Shown here: piece by piece, positions 1 to 9,263 of the stretch
Layout of the letters: every line of letters starts with the position of its first letter
Numbering within the stretch: the first letter of the stretch is position 1
Origin: Dehalococcoidia bacterium
Lineage (GTDB): Bacteria > Chloroflexota > Dehalococcoidia > GIF9 > AB-539-J10
Direction of reading: 5' to 3'
NCBI GenBank assembly: GCA_007129495.1
Contig: SKVJ01000042.1
Coordinates: forward strand, 1-38,685
DNA length: 38,685 nucleotides
Notes under the pieces: model-generated
Told to the model about the DNA's origin: nothing
Databases searched by the model: none
Seen by the model: only the letters and a program-made list of their open reading frames with translations
Program-made: the position numbers and the translations under genes

Positions 1-2151
1 AATGGCTATCTGCTCATCGTAGGTGAGACCGAGATCGTCCCATCCGGAAGTAAGAAGATGAATGGCCGAAAATATCTCACTGGCGAAGACAAACCATTGG
101 TGCCCTGTACGGACATGTACTATGCCAGCACCGCGGGTTCGAGCTTCAATCCTCAATTGAAAGTGGGCCGCATCATTGGAGATACGATGCAGCAACTTGC
201 AATGCCTCTCCATGCCAGCATAGGCGTGCACCGGGAACTCGAGGACTATTTCTTCGACAGATCTCAGGCTTTGATCCTTAGTGGCTGGCCCAGGAGCCGC
301 TCCGGCGGGAGCGACTCTATCAACTTCACGTCTGAGACCACTGCGATACAGGACATACTGGCCGCGAGCGGCACTGAATCGTACATCATCGATACCACTC
401 AGTATGCAACTCCAGAGACCGCAGTTGAGGCGTTCTTCACGAATGCGCCAAACAGCATCATCCATCTCGCCGGACACGGGAACGTCCAGCGTTGTGACGA
501 TCTGTCCGTCTGGGATCTGCTCAGCGTCGCTGACCCTCTCGGGCCGGCTAGACCATTCGTGTACGCCAGCTCCTGCACCACAGGCCAGTACCACGGTCAG
601 GACATCAGCCTTGCTGAAGGCTTTTTGATGAGGGGCGCAGGCGCGTATCTCGGTTCAACGAACATAAGCTATTGTTGCACAAACAGGTGGGTGGCACAGG
701 ACTTCTATCAGAGATGGACTCATGGCAAGTCGCTGGGTTCGGTACTGCGGGAGCTCAAGCGAAGCCTGGGGGACTACAACTGGCGCCATCCTAAGTACGG
801 ATACTACGAGGATATCTGGACTGCCCAGTATCAGTTGTACGGTGATCCCAAGTACGGTCGCGGTGCGTTCTCTCTCGTCGAAAGCCAGCCGGAAGGACAG
901 TTCACCGCAGTGACCGAACCGCCCACGACTCTGCATGTGCATGTACCCGAGTACACCGTCACCACCGAAGAGGAGGAAGACATCGTACTGATCCCTGGCA
1001 GTTTTGCTGCATTGATGCCTGGCAAGCCAATCGTGCCGGTCTATGACATCTACGTTGACTATCCACAGGGCTACCGCGTCCAGGACTTGCGCCTCGTGGA
1101 CAGATCAGACCCGCTGATAACCACCGGCCTGAACATCCCCGACTTCCAACCCGTGCCGTCAACCTCGGATGACGTGGTTGTTTCGGCGACGCCTTCGGGA
1201 CCGGGATGGTGGCCGGAACTAGCATATGACTGGGGCATCGACGAGAACGCGGATGGCAGCTCGACCCTCGCCTTACGCGTGTATCCATTCAGCTATAACG
1301 CAGACACCACCGAGGCACGGTTCTATCAGGACTACATCTTTGACATCGACGTCGCAATGTCCTCCGTGGAAATTGTGTCGCTCGCAACCGACAGGATCGT
1401 GTACGCCCAAGACGAACTGGTCGGCATACAACTCGTGCTGCACAGCGACCACGAAAGGCCAGCTGCCGATGTCTTCATCGAGGCTTTCGTTCTCGATGAG
1501 TCGTCCGGCGAATATGTCGATTCACTCCTTCTGCAGATGCTCGATGACGTTTCGGGCACTGCATATGTTGACCTGCAGTGGGACAGTATCAGAATTGAGC
1601 CAGGTAGATATTCTCTCGTCGTCGAGCTTAAAGATGCCGCAGGCAATACACTGGACAGGTCACTCATTGGCGTGACACTGGGAGTTCACGCGGCTCAGGT
1701 CGCGTCAGTTTCAGCAAACCCGCAGGTGTTCGAAAGTGGAGATCCGATTACCCTGCAAGTGCTGATTGAGAATACGGGGTCGGTCGAACTCACTGGCAAC
1801 ATCGTCGTTCGCGTACAGGAGGCGAGCGGCGTTCTTGTTCAGGAGTTTCGGCATGCATTCACGAACCTGGCTCCTCAGTCCACCTGGATGCTGGACGAAG
1901 TCTGGCACACTCCCGAAGATAGCACCGGGGACTATGAGATCGTTGCTGCAGTCCACTACAATTCCACTGCCTCAGATCCGATCGGCATCACGTTATCCAC
2001 GCTGTCTGGCGGCGAGGAGATTCCCGCGTCGAATGGTCTCGTGCGCCTGCTGGGCCACGTTTCTGTCCTGGCGTTCTGGATCAGCGTCGGAGCTGTGCTG
2101 ATTGTCCTGAGTATGCTTGCACTCATGCTGCACCGGCGGCGACGTCCGTAA
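1..2151 (+). CDS. Membrane-anchored C25 (gingipain-like) cysteine peptidase, 5' end outside window
   Basis: The frame is open from base 1, and the codons before the ATG at 58 read NGYLLIVGETEIVPS, a stretch typical of C25 domains. The gene therefore starts upstream of the window and the ATG at 58 is internal. Counting from that ATG, IIHLAGHGN (about residues 134-142) carries the probable catalytic His and VYASSCTTGQY (168-178) the catalytic Cys. C25 peptidases are secreted or surface caspase-fold proteases. Residues about 290-650 look like beta-rich, Ig-like modules. A single hydrophobic helix near 667-690 followed by HRRRRP predicts a C-terminal membrane anchor with a short cytoplasmic tail. 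Family membership is confident; the substrate is unknown. The signal peptide would lie outside the window. Confidence 0.85.
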   Translation, partial: NGYLLIVGETEIVPSGSKKMNGRKYLTGEDKPLVPCTDMYYASTAGSSFNPQLKVGRIIGDTMQQLAMPLHASIGVHRELEDYFFDRSQALILSGWPRSRSGGSDSINFTSETTAIQDILAASGTESYIIDTTQYATPETAVEAFFTNAPNSIIHLAGHGNVQRCDDLSVWDLLSVADPLGPARPFVYASSCTTGQYHGQDISLAEGFLMRGAGAYLGSTNISYCCTNRWVAQDFYQRWTHGKSLGSVLRELKRSLGDYNWRHPKYGYYEDIWTAQYQLYGDPKYGRGAFSLVESQPEGQFTAVTEPPTTLHVHVPEYTVTTEEEEDIVLIPGSFAALMPGKPIVPVYDIYVDYPQGYRVQDLRLVDRSDPLITTGLNIPDFQPVPSTSDDVVVSATPSGPGWWPELAYDWGIDENADGSSTLALRVYPFSYNADTTEARFYQDYIFDIDVAMSSVEIVSLATDRIVYAQDELVGIQLVLHSDHERPAADVFIEAFVLDESSGEYVDSLLLQMLDDVSGTAYVDLQWDSIRIEPGRYSLVVELKDAAGNTLDRSLIGVTLGVHAAQVASVSANPQVFESGDPITLQVLIENTGSVELTGNIVVRVQEASGVLVQEFRHAFTNLAPQSTWMLDEVWHTPEDSTGDYEIVAAVHYNSTASDPIGITLSTLSGGEEIPASNGLVRLLGHVSVLAFWISVGAVLIVLSMLALMLHRRRRP

Positions 2152-2188
2152 CGCATCTCCTTACGAGTTCCTGACCTTCCCCCGCTGT

Positions 2189-2884
2189 TCATACCAGTGC
2201 CAGTTGGAGTCCTGACGTAGTCTCTGCGTACTCGTGTGGTGTCAGTCCGCCCGGTGAGCTGTGCGGCCTGGTGCTATTGTAGTCCTTCCTCCATGCCTCG
2301 ATAATGTCCTTCGCGTCGGCGAGGCTCAGGAACCAGTTGCCGCTGAGACACTCGTCCCGTAGCTTGCCGATGAGGCTCTCAGCGTACGCGTTCTCCATCG
2401 GTTTGCCGGGACCGATGAAGTGCAGCTTCACTCCCTCCCTGCAGGCCCCCACTCATCAAGTGCATTGCCTGTGAATTCACGGCCATTGTTGGTGGTGATG
2501 GTCTCAGCAAGGCAACGCGGCTCGGTGAGCCGGTCAAGGACACTCACCACGCCTTCCGTATGCTCCGCCCGAGACACGCCAGCGCATACACTACCGCCGC
2601 CTTCCTCGCCTCGGGCATCAGAAGTTTTTTTGCCAGCAGCTCCTTCAACATCTGCATGTCCAAGGTCTGCTCCGCCACAATCTGCTTCAGCCGTCGGTTC
2701 GACGCCACCAGCGTCTTCAGGCGACACAGTTCGCTCACCATCATCCCGGCATACCTCGTCTTCCAGCTGTAATACGTCGCCTCGCTGATGCCGTACTTCC
2801 GGCACAGTTCTGCCACTTTCATGCCCGCTGCGGCCTCCTGAAGCCCCCGATGATCTGCTCCTCCGTGTACCGCTTGCGTGCTAT
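2189..2884 (-). pseudogene. IS3-family transposase OrfA/OrfB remnant
   Basis: Reading leftwards from 2884, an ARKRYTEEQIIG start (initiator ATG now ATA) shifts frame into QEAAAG-MKVAELCRKYGISE, the OrfA helix-turn-helix, followed by a leucine-rich coiled segment ending LLAKKL. The sequence then jumps to the late catalytic region of OrfB (VVSVLDRLTE, NNGREFTGNALDEW). That segment shifts frame again at a G-run near 2445 and continues as VKLHFIGPGKPMENAYAES, containing the catalytic Glu, through RPHSSPGGLTPHEY. The last codons read through the inverted repeat to a stop at 2189, beyond the element's edge. The OrfB N-terminus and first catalytic Asp are absent. The order and motifs fit the IS407-like branch of IS3. 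Confidence 0.85.
2192..2214. repeat. IS terminal inverted repeat, left end
   Basis: This 23-bp end starts TACCAGTG and ends GAGTCCTG. It matches the reverse complement of 2918-2940 at 19 of 23 positions, with TACCAGTG and GAGTCCTG identical in both. Confidence 0.8.
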
Positions 2885-2917
2885 TCCAAGCCTTCCTCTG
2901 TCTTCATCCGTCCCTCA

Positions 2918-2940
2918 CAGGACTCAAATTCACACTGGTA
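2918..2940. repeat. IS terminal inverted repeat, right end
   Basis: This is the partner of the repeat at 2192-2214. It lies just upstream of the OrfA remnant, where the right end of an IS3-type element is expected, which independently supports the element's limits. Confidence 0.8.
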
Positions 2941-3184
2941 AGTATTTCGGGAGTAACGTCAACTACCCTGCAAGTGTCATCCGGGCGCCACATCCTAGAG
3001 TTCCAGAAACCATCCTACCCAGATACTATTGCCCGAAAATCAGTCGGTCCATTGCTTACTTCCTCTCTGCTGTCCATTCTGCTTCCTTTCCTATGCGGCA
3101 TAGGATCCTTTTCGCCAGTTCGGTTCGATCTTAGCCTTCCTTAGACGCAGAGGGTGGGTGACCACATTGACATGCTCGCTCCCA

Positions 3185-5629
3185 TCAGATTCTCGTTTTC
3201 TTCAGCCGGATTGCGTTCATGGTCACCGTGAAAGAGCTCAAGGCCATGGCCAGAGCACCTATCATCGGGTGCAGAAGGCCAAGCCCCGCAATCGGCACTG
3301 CGGTGCCATTGTAGAACCAGGCCCAGAAATAGCCCTGCTTGATCTTGCGGAAAGTAGCTTTCGAAAGTCTGATTGCAGAAACAATCCCTGAGATTTCACC
3401 CCTTACGAGTATGATATCTCCGGCTTCAATGGCGATATCGGTGCCTGTGCCTACTGCTATGCCCACGTTTGAAGCCATTATCGCCGGAGCGTCATTAATT
3501 CCGTCTCCCACCATGGCAACCATACCGTACTCCTGCTGAGCCCGGTTCACCATCTCCACCTTCTGGCCGGGTAAGACTTCAGCGTATATTTCGTCAATGC
3601 CAATTTCTCTTGCGATGGCTTCGGCGGTGCTCCGGTTGTCCCCGGTGAGCATTATTGTCTTCAGCCCCAAACGCTGGAGTTCCCGAATGGCCTCAGCGGT
3701 GCCTTCCTTGAGAGAATCGGCGACAGCGATCACCCCCAGGACAGACTTGTCAGCGACTACAGTCATTACCGTCTTTGCCTGCTCTTGGAGTTCCCTCAAT
3801 CTTTCCTGCATTTCCGGCTCCAGCCCGCCGTCTCCCAGCATCTCAGGTTTGCCGACCAGAACTTCAATGCCGTCTACCACCCCCTTGACGCCTGTACCGG
3901 TAACCGCCTCAAAAGATCGGGGTTCGTCCAGCTTGATTCCGAGATTCCTTGCCTTTTTCACTATAGCCTCACCGAGCGGGTGCTCGGAGCCTATCTCAAG
4001 GCTGGCGGCGTAATACAGTAGCCGCTCTTCGCTGTGGGCACCAAAGGAGACTATGTCTGTAACCTCGGGCTTACCCTTGGTCAGGGTACCTGTCTTGTCG
4101 AGGATGATTGCTCTGACCTCTTTCATCGTCTGGATAGCCTCGCCTTTCCGTATCAAGACGCCCCGCTCCGCACCTAGGCCGCTACCAACCATGAGTGCAG
4201 TCGGTGTGGCTAACCCGAGGGCACATGGGCAGGAAATAACCAGGACTGCCACCGTCGCCAGAATCGCCAGAACAAAGCGGGGTAGATCCGGATTGACCCA
4301 GGGTAGAAAATCAAATCTTTCAATGAAACCGACGAAGAATCCAGGGAAAAACATCCAGAGGGCAAAGGTTAGCAGGGAATATCCGATAACCGTCGGGACC
4401 ATGTATCCCGTTATCCGGTCCGCCCATTCCTGGATGGGTATCTTGCTCCCCTGGCATTGTTCCACCAGCTTCACCACCTGAGACAGGAAGCTGTCTTTGC
4501 CGATCCTTGTCGCCCTTACCTTCAATAGACCACGCCCGTTCACCGTGGCCCCGATCACTTCATCGCGGGGCTTCTTCTCCACCGGGAGGCTTTCCCCTGT
4601 CGCCATCGATTCATCGATGGCGCTTTCTCCCTCGATGACCTCACCATCAGTCGGTATCTTTTCTCCCGGCCGGACAATCATCACATCCCCGACTTCCACC
4701 TGCGAGATTGGCACCTCGACTTCTTCCGCGTCTCTAAGGACCCTGGCGTTCTTCGCTCCCAACGTCAACAGTCTCTTAATAGCCTGAGAGGCTCTGCCCT
4801 TGGACTTCACCTCAAGATATCTGCCGAGCAGGTGGAATATCATGATCCACGTTGCCATTTCAACGAAGGTTACATATGGAAACCAGAGCCCGGCTATACC
4901 CATGACGTAGGGCGGCGCGGAACCGAGGGCAATCAGCGAGTCCATGTTTGGCCTCAAATTGCGGAAAGCCTTGACAGCAGAGCGCTGAGTGGGCCAGCCC
5001 AGGATGAACACCACCGGGAAGCCGAGCACCAGTGTGAAGAGCACGTAGAAAGGAATGGACACTGGCGTCATGTAGTGGAGCGCCATCAAGACCATTATTA
5101 TCGAGCCGGGGATGAGCGAGTACTTGAAGCGATTCCAGGCTTCTTCTGTCCTGCGGACGTCTTCCTCGACAGCTTCTTCGGATCTTTCTTCCCCGACGGT
5201 GCCCAGGAACTGATATCCGGCACCCTCCACGGCGCGCCGCATGTCCTCGAGCGAAACGGCGTCTCCTACGTACTCCACCGAAGCTTGCTCGGTGGCGAGA
5301 TTGACGTTTGCAGAAAGCACACCATCCAGTTTCACGAGGGCATCACGTATGTGGGCCACACAGGAGGCGCAGCTCATGCCTCGAATCTCAAGGGTGATAT
5401 GCTCCCGGACCGCTCGATAGCCGGAGTCGTCAACCGCCTTCACGAGGTTGCCGACCCTGACCACGGCGGAGTTGTACTCCACAAGGGCTTTCTCGGTTGC
5501 CAGATTCACGCTTACCTGCGAGACTCCTACCACCTTTCTCAACGCCTCCTCCACGTGGGACACGCAGGAAGCACAAGTCATGCCACTGAGGGCAATACTA
5601 ACTTTCTTTGCGGTTTGCTTATCTGCCAT
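3185..5629 (-). CDS. copA: Copper-exporting P1B-type ATPase CopA, two N-terminal metal-binding domains
   Basis: This 814-residue cation pump couples ATP hydrolysis to Cu(I) export across the cytoplasmic membrane. Two HMA domains occupy about residues 10-75 and 78-143, each with the metal site GMxCASC (C19/C22 and C87/C90). The membrane Cu site CPC is at 467-469, the phosphorylated aspartate of DKTGTLT is D511, SEHPLGEAI is the nucleotide-binding HP loop, and GDGINDAP is the hinge motif. Length and motif set are normal for CopA. The ATG is preceded by a GAGAGG ribosome site. A cupredoxin relic lies upstream on the same strand, so this was once a larger copper locus. A C-rich half-site ATACCCCCCC at 5676-5685 could belong to a CsoR-type operator, which is speculative. 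No regulator gene was seen. Confidence 0.95.
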   Translation of the reverse strand: MADKQTAKKVSIALSGMTCASCVSHVEEALRKVVGVSQVSVNLATEKALVEYNSAVVRVGNLVKAVDDSGYRAVREHITLEIRGMSCASCVAHIRDALVKLDGVLSANVNLATEQASVEYVGDAVSLEDMRRAVEGAGYQFLGTVGEERSEEAVEEDVRRTEEAWNRFKYSLIPGSIIMVLMALHYMTPVSIPFYVLFTLVLGFPVVFILGWPTQRSAVKAFRNLRPNMDSLIALGSAPPYVMGIAGLWFPYVTFVEMATWIMIFHLLGRYLEVKSKGRASQAIKRLLTLGAKNARVLRDAEEVEVPISQVEVGDVMIVRPGEKIPTDGEVIEGESAIDESMATGESLPVEKKPRDEVIGATVNGRGLLKVRATRIGKDSFLSQVVKLVEQCQGSKIPIQEWADRITGYMVPTVIGYSLLTFALWMFFPGFFVGFIERFDFLPWVNPDLPRFVLAILATVAVLVISCPCALGLATPTALMVGSGLGAERGVLIRKGEAIQTMKEVRAIILDKTGTLTKGKPEVTDIVSFGAHSEERLLYYAASLEIGSEHPLGEAIVKKARNLGIKLDEPRSFEAVTGTGVKGVVDGIEVLVGKPEMLGDGGLEPEMQERLRELQEQAKTVMTVVADKSVLGVIAVADSLKEGTAEAIRELQRLGLKTIMLTGDNRSTAEAIAREIGIDEIYAEVLPGQKVEMVNRAQQEYGMVAMVGDGINDAPAIMASNVGIAVGTGTDIAIEAGDIILVRGEISGIVSAIRLSKATFRKIKQGYFWAWFYNGTAVPIAGLGLLHPMIGALAMALSSFTVTMNAIRLKKTRI

Positions 5630-6239
5630 GTTGAACCTCTCTCAGTCAACCGTGATTCGGGACTATTGCCATTGGATACCCCCCCGCAAGGTTAGCCCAC
5701 GATCGTCTGATGTCTCTCTTCATTCGATGCGTCTCGTGGGGCTTCTGTGCGTAAGACCTGCCCTCAAAGTGACAGCTGCAGCATGGCTATACATTCTGCT
5801 GTTGTCCATCTTTCTGTTGCACTTCCCCTTGTTCATGCACGTGACTGGCCATGCCGCAGTACGCGCCACGTCCACGTTCGAACCTTGGTATCAGGCGCAT
5901 TCCTTGCTCTTGTGTCTCCCTCCTGGCTTGATGCTTTACCTCGTACCCCCTCTTATCCACTCTGGCTATCTCCAGCATCCTATCTAGACACCATCTTGCC
6001 TTGATGTGCGTGTCTTCAGACACCTTCACGACAGGAGCCATTTACCCCACCGAACATAGTATATGTTCTAAGGTGATCACCTTCATGTCGTGGAAGACTA
6101 CATGCTCCAAGGCGCGAATGCACCTCTTGTCCGGATTCTTCTTCCTTACCCGGTGTACAATCCAAATGCCTGCCCGATAATTGCATCCCTAACATCTGTT
6201 TGCCTGGCCACTCTGTATATTGCGCAGGTGCTTCAAACG
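5630..6239. other. Intergenic stretch upstream of copA, possibly decayed coding DNA
   Basis: No intact gene is convincing here. Minus-strand frames carry scattered Cys/His-rich fragments such as YCGMASHVHEQG near 5860, but they match no family I can name and are broken by stops. Given the decayed cupredoxin gene on the right, further copper-gene remnants are plausible but unproven. The copA leader and promoter must lie at the left end. Confidence 0.4.
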
Positions 6240-6613
6240 CAATCCGCCAGACAACACAGTGCCGTGAAGCATATTCATACCGCGTGCAAACGCGACGTGA
6301 CCGGCCTTGCCCCGGGGTGATCTCGAGCTTCGTTCCGGAAAATGGAGGCAGTGCCTTGCTGACTCCAGAACCTGGCATCACCACCATGGAACGGCAATCG
6401 TTGGCCTATTATCGGTCAAGTACAAGGCGCAGCAGAATTCTCTTTGGGCATGAATAACGTTCGGTGAGTAGCCCCCTTTACCGTTATGATCTCCTGTACC
6501 TTTCCCTCAACCTGCGCAGCGCTGGATGCCATGTGTCCGAAGAAGAACCAGGTTAACAGGCCGATGATAGCCGTGAGGCCGCCGAGAGTCGCCGCTGCTT
6601 CACCTATGCCCAC
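6240..6613 (-). pseudogene. Frameshifted cupredoxin-domain protein
   Basis: The start is intact: MGIGEAAATLGGLTAIIGLL is a membrane anchor, followed by a linker and VQEIITVKG. Just after that the frame breaks. Assembling neighbouring frames recovers GYSPNVIHAQR, then ILLRLVLDR, then VSKALPPFSGTKLEITP, then GHVAFARGMNMLHGT, which together trace a whole copper-binding cupredoxin. Several frame changes plus TAA and TAG stops near 6415 prevent translation. In the last motif the copper-ligand Cys of the usual CGM is Arg, so the site was lost too. An unbroken ORF could encode at most the first 65 residues. Intact relatives often sit beside CopA, consistent with the neighbour here. Confidence 0.8.
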
Positions 6614-7326
6614 GAAACACCTCTTTCGACGCCGCGTCCGGCTAGACCTCCGCTATTGAATTGATTGATCCCCGGCGCTATCCGCGCTCCGGAACACAAC
6701 CGCCATGCTACGTATATAGATGACGCAATTCCCTTTATCCCACTTCCTCACCGCCCGACGGCCCTCTCCGATCTGCGAATCACGAGTGGCTCTTCCTTGC
6801 CTGACACAATTCGCGAGACGCAGGATCGTCGTCTGTCTGACGCCTGACATGGCCTAAGTGCCAAATCGGAGTTGCGCTGGTCTCATCGCACAAGATAGCA
6901 ACACAAAGCAGAAGACAGCACTTGTGATGGGAACCTCGCGGCCTCCAGTCACAGCAGTTCCCGAAGCTCGACAATGCGGTCCACAACACATCACTCTGCC
7001 CGTTTCCGTCCGAGTCCGAACTTCGATGTCAGCCCCACTCGCAAACCGCGCCGCGAGACTCAGCCGGGCAATAACCGGGCCACGAAGGTTCCCAGAACTG
7101 GCAAGGCAACCAGCACGTGTAACCTATCGACGCGTGGCAAGTCAGCAGTGTCAATCGCTCCAGTGAACGCAATGCCACTCTTCCGGTCACTCTGCGACCG
7201 CGCGAACAGTGGCAGTCTCACAGGTCGCCCTGATACGATGCTGTCGAGTTTCGTTACTTCCCGCACACATCCAGTCCACGGTCCTCTTTGAGTGCGAGAG
7301 CCCCCATTTCTCCGGATAGGCCTATA
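6614..7326. other. Long intergenic region without a recognisable gene
   Basis: Short overlapping frames occur on both strands, but none has a ribosome site plus a recognisable domain. A minus-strand frame at 7060-7266 contains an aliphatic segment (HVLVALPVLGTFVARLLPG) that might be a membrane-protein relic; I cannot assign it. No tRNA-like fold or strong terminator was seen. Confidence 0.45.
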
Positions 7327-7905
7327 CTATGAGGATTTCGCGTATCGCAGGGCGATATCTATCGCGAGTTCGGCCACCTCAACCGCATCCCGGCCGATAG
7401 CTACAAAAAGTGGTTCTTTCCCCCATCCTTCCCCTTCGTAGAACAGGCGTGGCACTTCTCCATATCGGTCGATGAGTTGCGCTATCTTCCACGGCATCGA
7501 ACTGCCGTCTACTGTACCGACTTCAGGGGGTTCCGAAGTCCGGTCTATAGCGCCAAACGTATAACCTTTTTCAGCGCAGTATGCTTCCACCAGTCCGATG
7601 ATCTCCGCATCACACTTGAAATTGATACCAGCCCTGATGTCCGGCTGGGAGTCTCTCACCTCGAGAATGAGACGGGCCATGTGGTCGGACGCGCCAAATT
7701 CGGGCATGCCCGATGCATGGGGTATGCCTCTCACCGCAGTAATTCGGCCCTCAATGGCCGCAACGTCACGTGGATCCTCTGCATCGGGCAGGGCGAATAC
7801 CAGGTTGACCCTCACTTCGGGAACAAGGGCGGCAAACTCGGGGCAATCACGCAGAGTATTGACCGCGCGGACCAGATTGCCGAGCACCATATCCTTTTCA
7901 TCCAT
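7327..7905 (-). CDS. Stand-alone ThiN-domain protein (thiamine-phosphate synthase family)
   Basis: This 192-residue protein matches the ThiN family, which in archaea and some bacteria condenses hydroxymethylpyrimidine diphosphate with thiazole phosphate to thiamine monophosphate. Visible family features are AGINFKCDAEII (about 92-103), FGAIDRTSEPPE (117-128), SSMPWKIAQLID (135-146) and the glycine-rich GEGWGKEPLFVAIGRDAVEV (158-177). No HTH or ThiD domain is attached. The position just before the WGKEP loop is Tyr-Glu, where catalytic ThiNs, as I recall, carry a His; a binding-only role is therefore possible. It starts 2 nt after the PurM-like gene and shares that gene's TPP-riboswitch leader, which strongly supports a thiamine role. 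Confidence 0.8.
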   Translation of the reverse strand: MDEKDMVLGNLVRAVNTLRDCPEFAALVPEVRVNLVFALPDAEDPRDVAAIEGRITAVRGIPHASGMPEFGASDHMARLILEVRDSQPDIRAGINFKCDAEIIGLVEAYCAEKGYTFGAIDRTSEPPEVGTVDGSSMPWKIAQLIDRYGEVPRLFYEGEGWGKEPLFVAIGRDAVEVAELAIDIALRYAKSS

Positions 7906-7907
7906 GA

Positions 7908-8930
7908 TTATCCCTCCAGAGTGCTGAAATAAGCGTTCCAGAACGGGTCCACTGCAACCGGACTCAGTTGGTTACGACGGCCTTCCGCATCTATCAACAC
8001 GCGCTCGCCGTCAGTTATCTCCCCGATGTCCCAGGCTGGGATGCCCTCTTGTCCAAGTGCGTCTATCAATTCCCCTGTTCTTTCGGGAGCCGCCGTAATC
8101 ACCAGAGTACCCTCACTGATAGAGATCAGCGGATCGATATCGAAATAAGAACATACGCCTGCGATCTCGTCAGGAACAATGATTCTGTCCCCGTAGATGG
8201 TGACTCCGGTGCCGGAAGCTGCCGCAATCTCGTACACGCCGTTCAGCAGACCGCCCTCGGTGGCATCGTGCATGGCATGGGCATACCGAGCAGCAATCAT
8301 CGCGTCTTTCACCACCGATATCTCAAGGAATCGAGCCTTAGCCTTCTCTGTCTGTGCCAGTCCAATCACCTCAGTCAACGCTGATTCTGCCTGCAAGGCC
8401 AGGATGCCTGCCGTCTGTACCGCGGGACCTTTGGTCATCACAACGCGGTCACCCGTCCTCGCATATGAGGGCGGTGTCAACTGGGACTTTTCGCCAATGC
8501 CAATGACAGCACAACCGCCGTTCAGGGGATAGGCAATGCCCGGGTAGATCCCGGTATGACCACCGACGATGGCGATCTCCAGTTTCTCGCATTCGTCATG
8601 AACCTGCTTCCAGATACCCTCCAGTACAGTGTCTTCCGTGCCGGGTGGGAACATAAGGCAAATGGTCATGTAGCGCGGCTTCACTCCAAGAACAGCGACA
8701 TCGCTGGCACAGATGTGTACTATAGCCCAGCCGAAGTAGGGCATGAGGACCGGCATTCCAAAAGTGGGATCCTCAGCGACTACCATGACCTTGCCATCGG
8801 GAAGCTCGATAGCGGCAGCATCTACACCGTGCTGTGGGCCTATCAGAACACTGGAGTCGCGTCTTCCCAGCCTCGGAAAGATGGTCTTGTCGAAACTGGC
8901 CCGGTCGATTTTTCCGACTTCTGGCAGCAT
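7908..8930 (-). CDS. PurM/HypE-superfamily ATP-dependent enzyme under TPP control
   Basis: This 340-residue protein has the AIR-synthase-like fold shared by PurM, HypE, SelD and thiamine-phosphate kinase ThiL. The nucleotide-site Asp region is GVDAAAIELPDG (about 35-46), followed by ICASDVAVLGVKPRYM, then GGHTGIYPG, and HDATEGGLLNGVYEIAAAS in the C-terminal domain. The last motif resembles HypE (HDPTRGGL). There is no hydrogenase maturation gene nearby and the HypE C-terminal Cys tail is absent. A TPP riboswitch lies 88 nt upstream and a ThiN gene follows at 2 nt spacing, so a thiamine-phosphate kinase or related salvage step is a better guess than HypE. The start is an ATG with an AGGAGGAG ribosome site. 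The fold is confident; the reaction is inferred. Confidence 0.8.
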   Translation of the reverse strand: MLPEVGKIDRASFDKTIFPRLGRRDSSVLIGPQHGVDAAAIELPDGKVMVVAEDPTFGMPVLMPYFGWAIVHICASDVAVLGVKPRYMTICLMFPPGTEDTVLEGIWKQVHDECEKLEIAIVGGHTGIYPGIAYPLNGGCAVIGIGEKSQLTPPSYARTGDRVVMTKGPAVQTAGILALQAESALTEVIGLAQTEKAKARFLEISVVKDAMIAARYAHAMHDATEGGLLNGVYEIAAASGTGVTIYGDRIIVPDEIAGVCSYFDIDPLISISEGTLVITAAPERTGELIDALGQEGIPAWDIGEITDGERVLIDAEGRRNQLSPVAVDPFWNAYFSTLEG

Positions 8931-8936
8931 AGAAAA

Positions 8937-8958
8937 CTCCTCCTGTTCTCAAGAGGAG
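8937..8958 (-). promoter_or_regulatory. Hairpin burying the ribosome site downstream of the TPP aptamer
   Basis: On the minus strand a CTCCTC arm pairs with the GAGGAG that forms the ribosome-binding site of the PurM-like gene, with a 10-nt loop. No U-run follows, so it looks like a translational rather than a transcriptional switch. The CTCCTC arm would be the regulated element. Confidence 0.6.
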
Positions 8959-9017
8959 CCGATATGCCTATGAAGCCCCGCAACCAGCATCTGAGAGTAC
9001 GAGCGCAAATGGAGAGG

Positions 9018-9106
9018 ACTCTTCCCTACGCTCGAATTATCGAGATCAGGTTCCAAGGGTCTCCTCAGAAAGAGGACTCTCAGCCATGCGGCTCCCCTGA
9101 GAGTAT
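9018..9106 (-). promoter_or_regulatory. TPP (thiamine pyrophosphate) riboswitch
   Basis: Read on the minus strand the aptamer has all signature blocks in order: AGGGG, GGCTGAGAGT (9076-9085), GACCC, the pyrimidine-sensing GGAACCTGATC (9044-9054), and GCGTAGGGAAG (9021-9031). An ACTCT/AGAGT helix closes P1 at 9102-9106 and 9018-9022. The variable P3 arm is short and pairs (CCTCTTTCTGAGG). TPP binding represses the downstream genes in this class. It precedes the PurM-like/ThiN operon by 88 nt. Confidence 0.95.
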
Positions 9107-9263
9107 TCAATTATCGATCTGAGATAGAGGCTAATACGTCAGGAACTCACTTGTCAAACTCTACACAATCACCCAGGGCTCAAGCCAGCCGGCATCACCG
9201 AAATGCAGGTAACGGGCTGGATAAGGACTCCCATAATATCGCTACGAAGTTTGCTTGAATTCG

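Larger units (their letters stand above)
2192..2940 (-). mobile_element. Decayed IS3-family insertion sequence, internally deleted
   Basis: This element of about 750 bp is bounded by imperfect inverted repeats and holds pieces of an OrfA helix-turn-helix protein and the C-terminal end of an OrfB DDE transposase, both on the minus strand. Intact relatives are about 1.2-1.3 kb, so roughly 0.5 kb is missing, chiefly the N-terminal two thirds of OrfB. Three or more frame shifts break what remains. The flanking bases do not form an obvious 3-4 bp target duplication. It is dead unless mobilised in trans. Confidence 0.85.

Noticed and set aside
3089-3103. CCTATG/CATAGG hairpin as the copA terminator
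   Set aside because: The stem is only 6 bp with a 3-base loop, and on the copA strand it is followed by A/G-rich rather than T-rich sequence.
5870-5895. GTTCGAACC resembling a tRNA T-loop
   Set aside because: No acceptor, D or anticodon stems could be drawn around it.
5640-6041. Two overlapping ORFs (plus 5448-5987, minus 5787-6041) as genes upstream of copA
   Set aside because: No ribosome sites, no recognisable domain, and the plus-strand one is mostly antisense to copA. Possible decayed DNA is noted instead.
7908-8930. Annotation as hydrogenase maturation factor HypE
   Set aside because: No hydrogenase or hyp genes are close, the C-terminal Cys is missing and a TPP riboswitch precedes it; only the superfamily is kept.
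8556-9122. Plus-strand ORF of 188 codons
   Set aside because: It is antisense to the PurM-like gene and runs through the TPP riboswitch; no homology.
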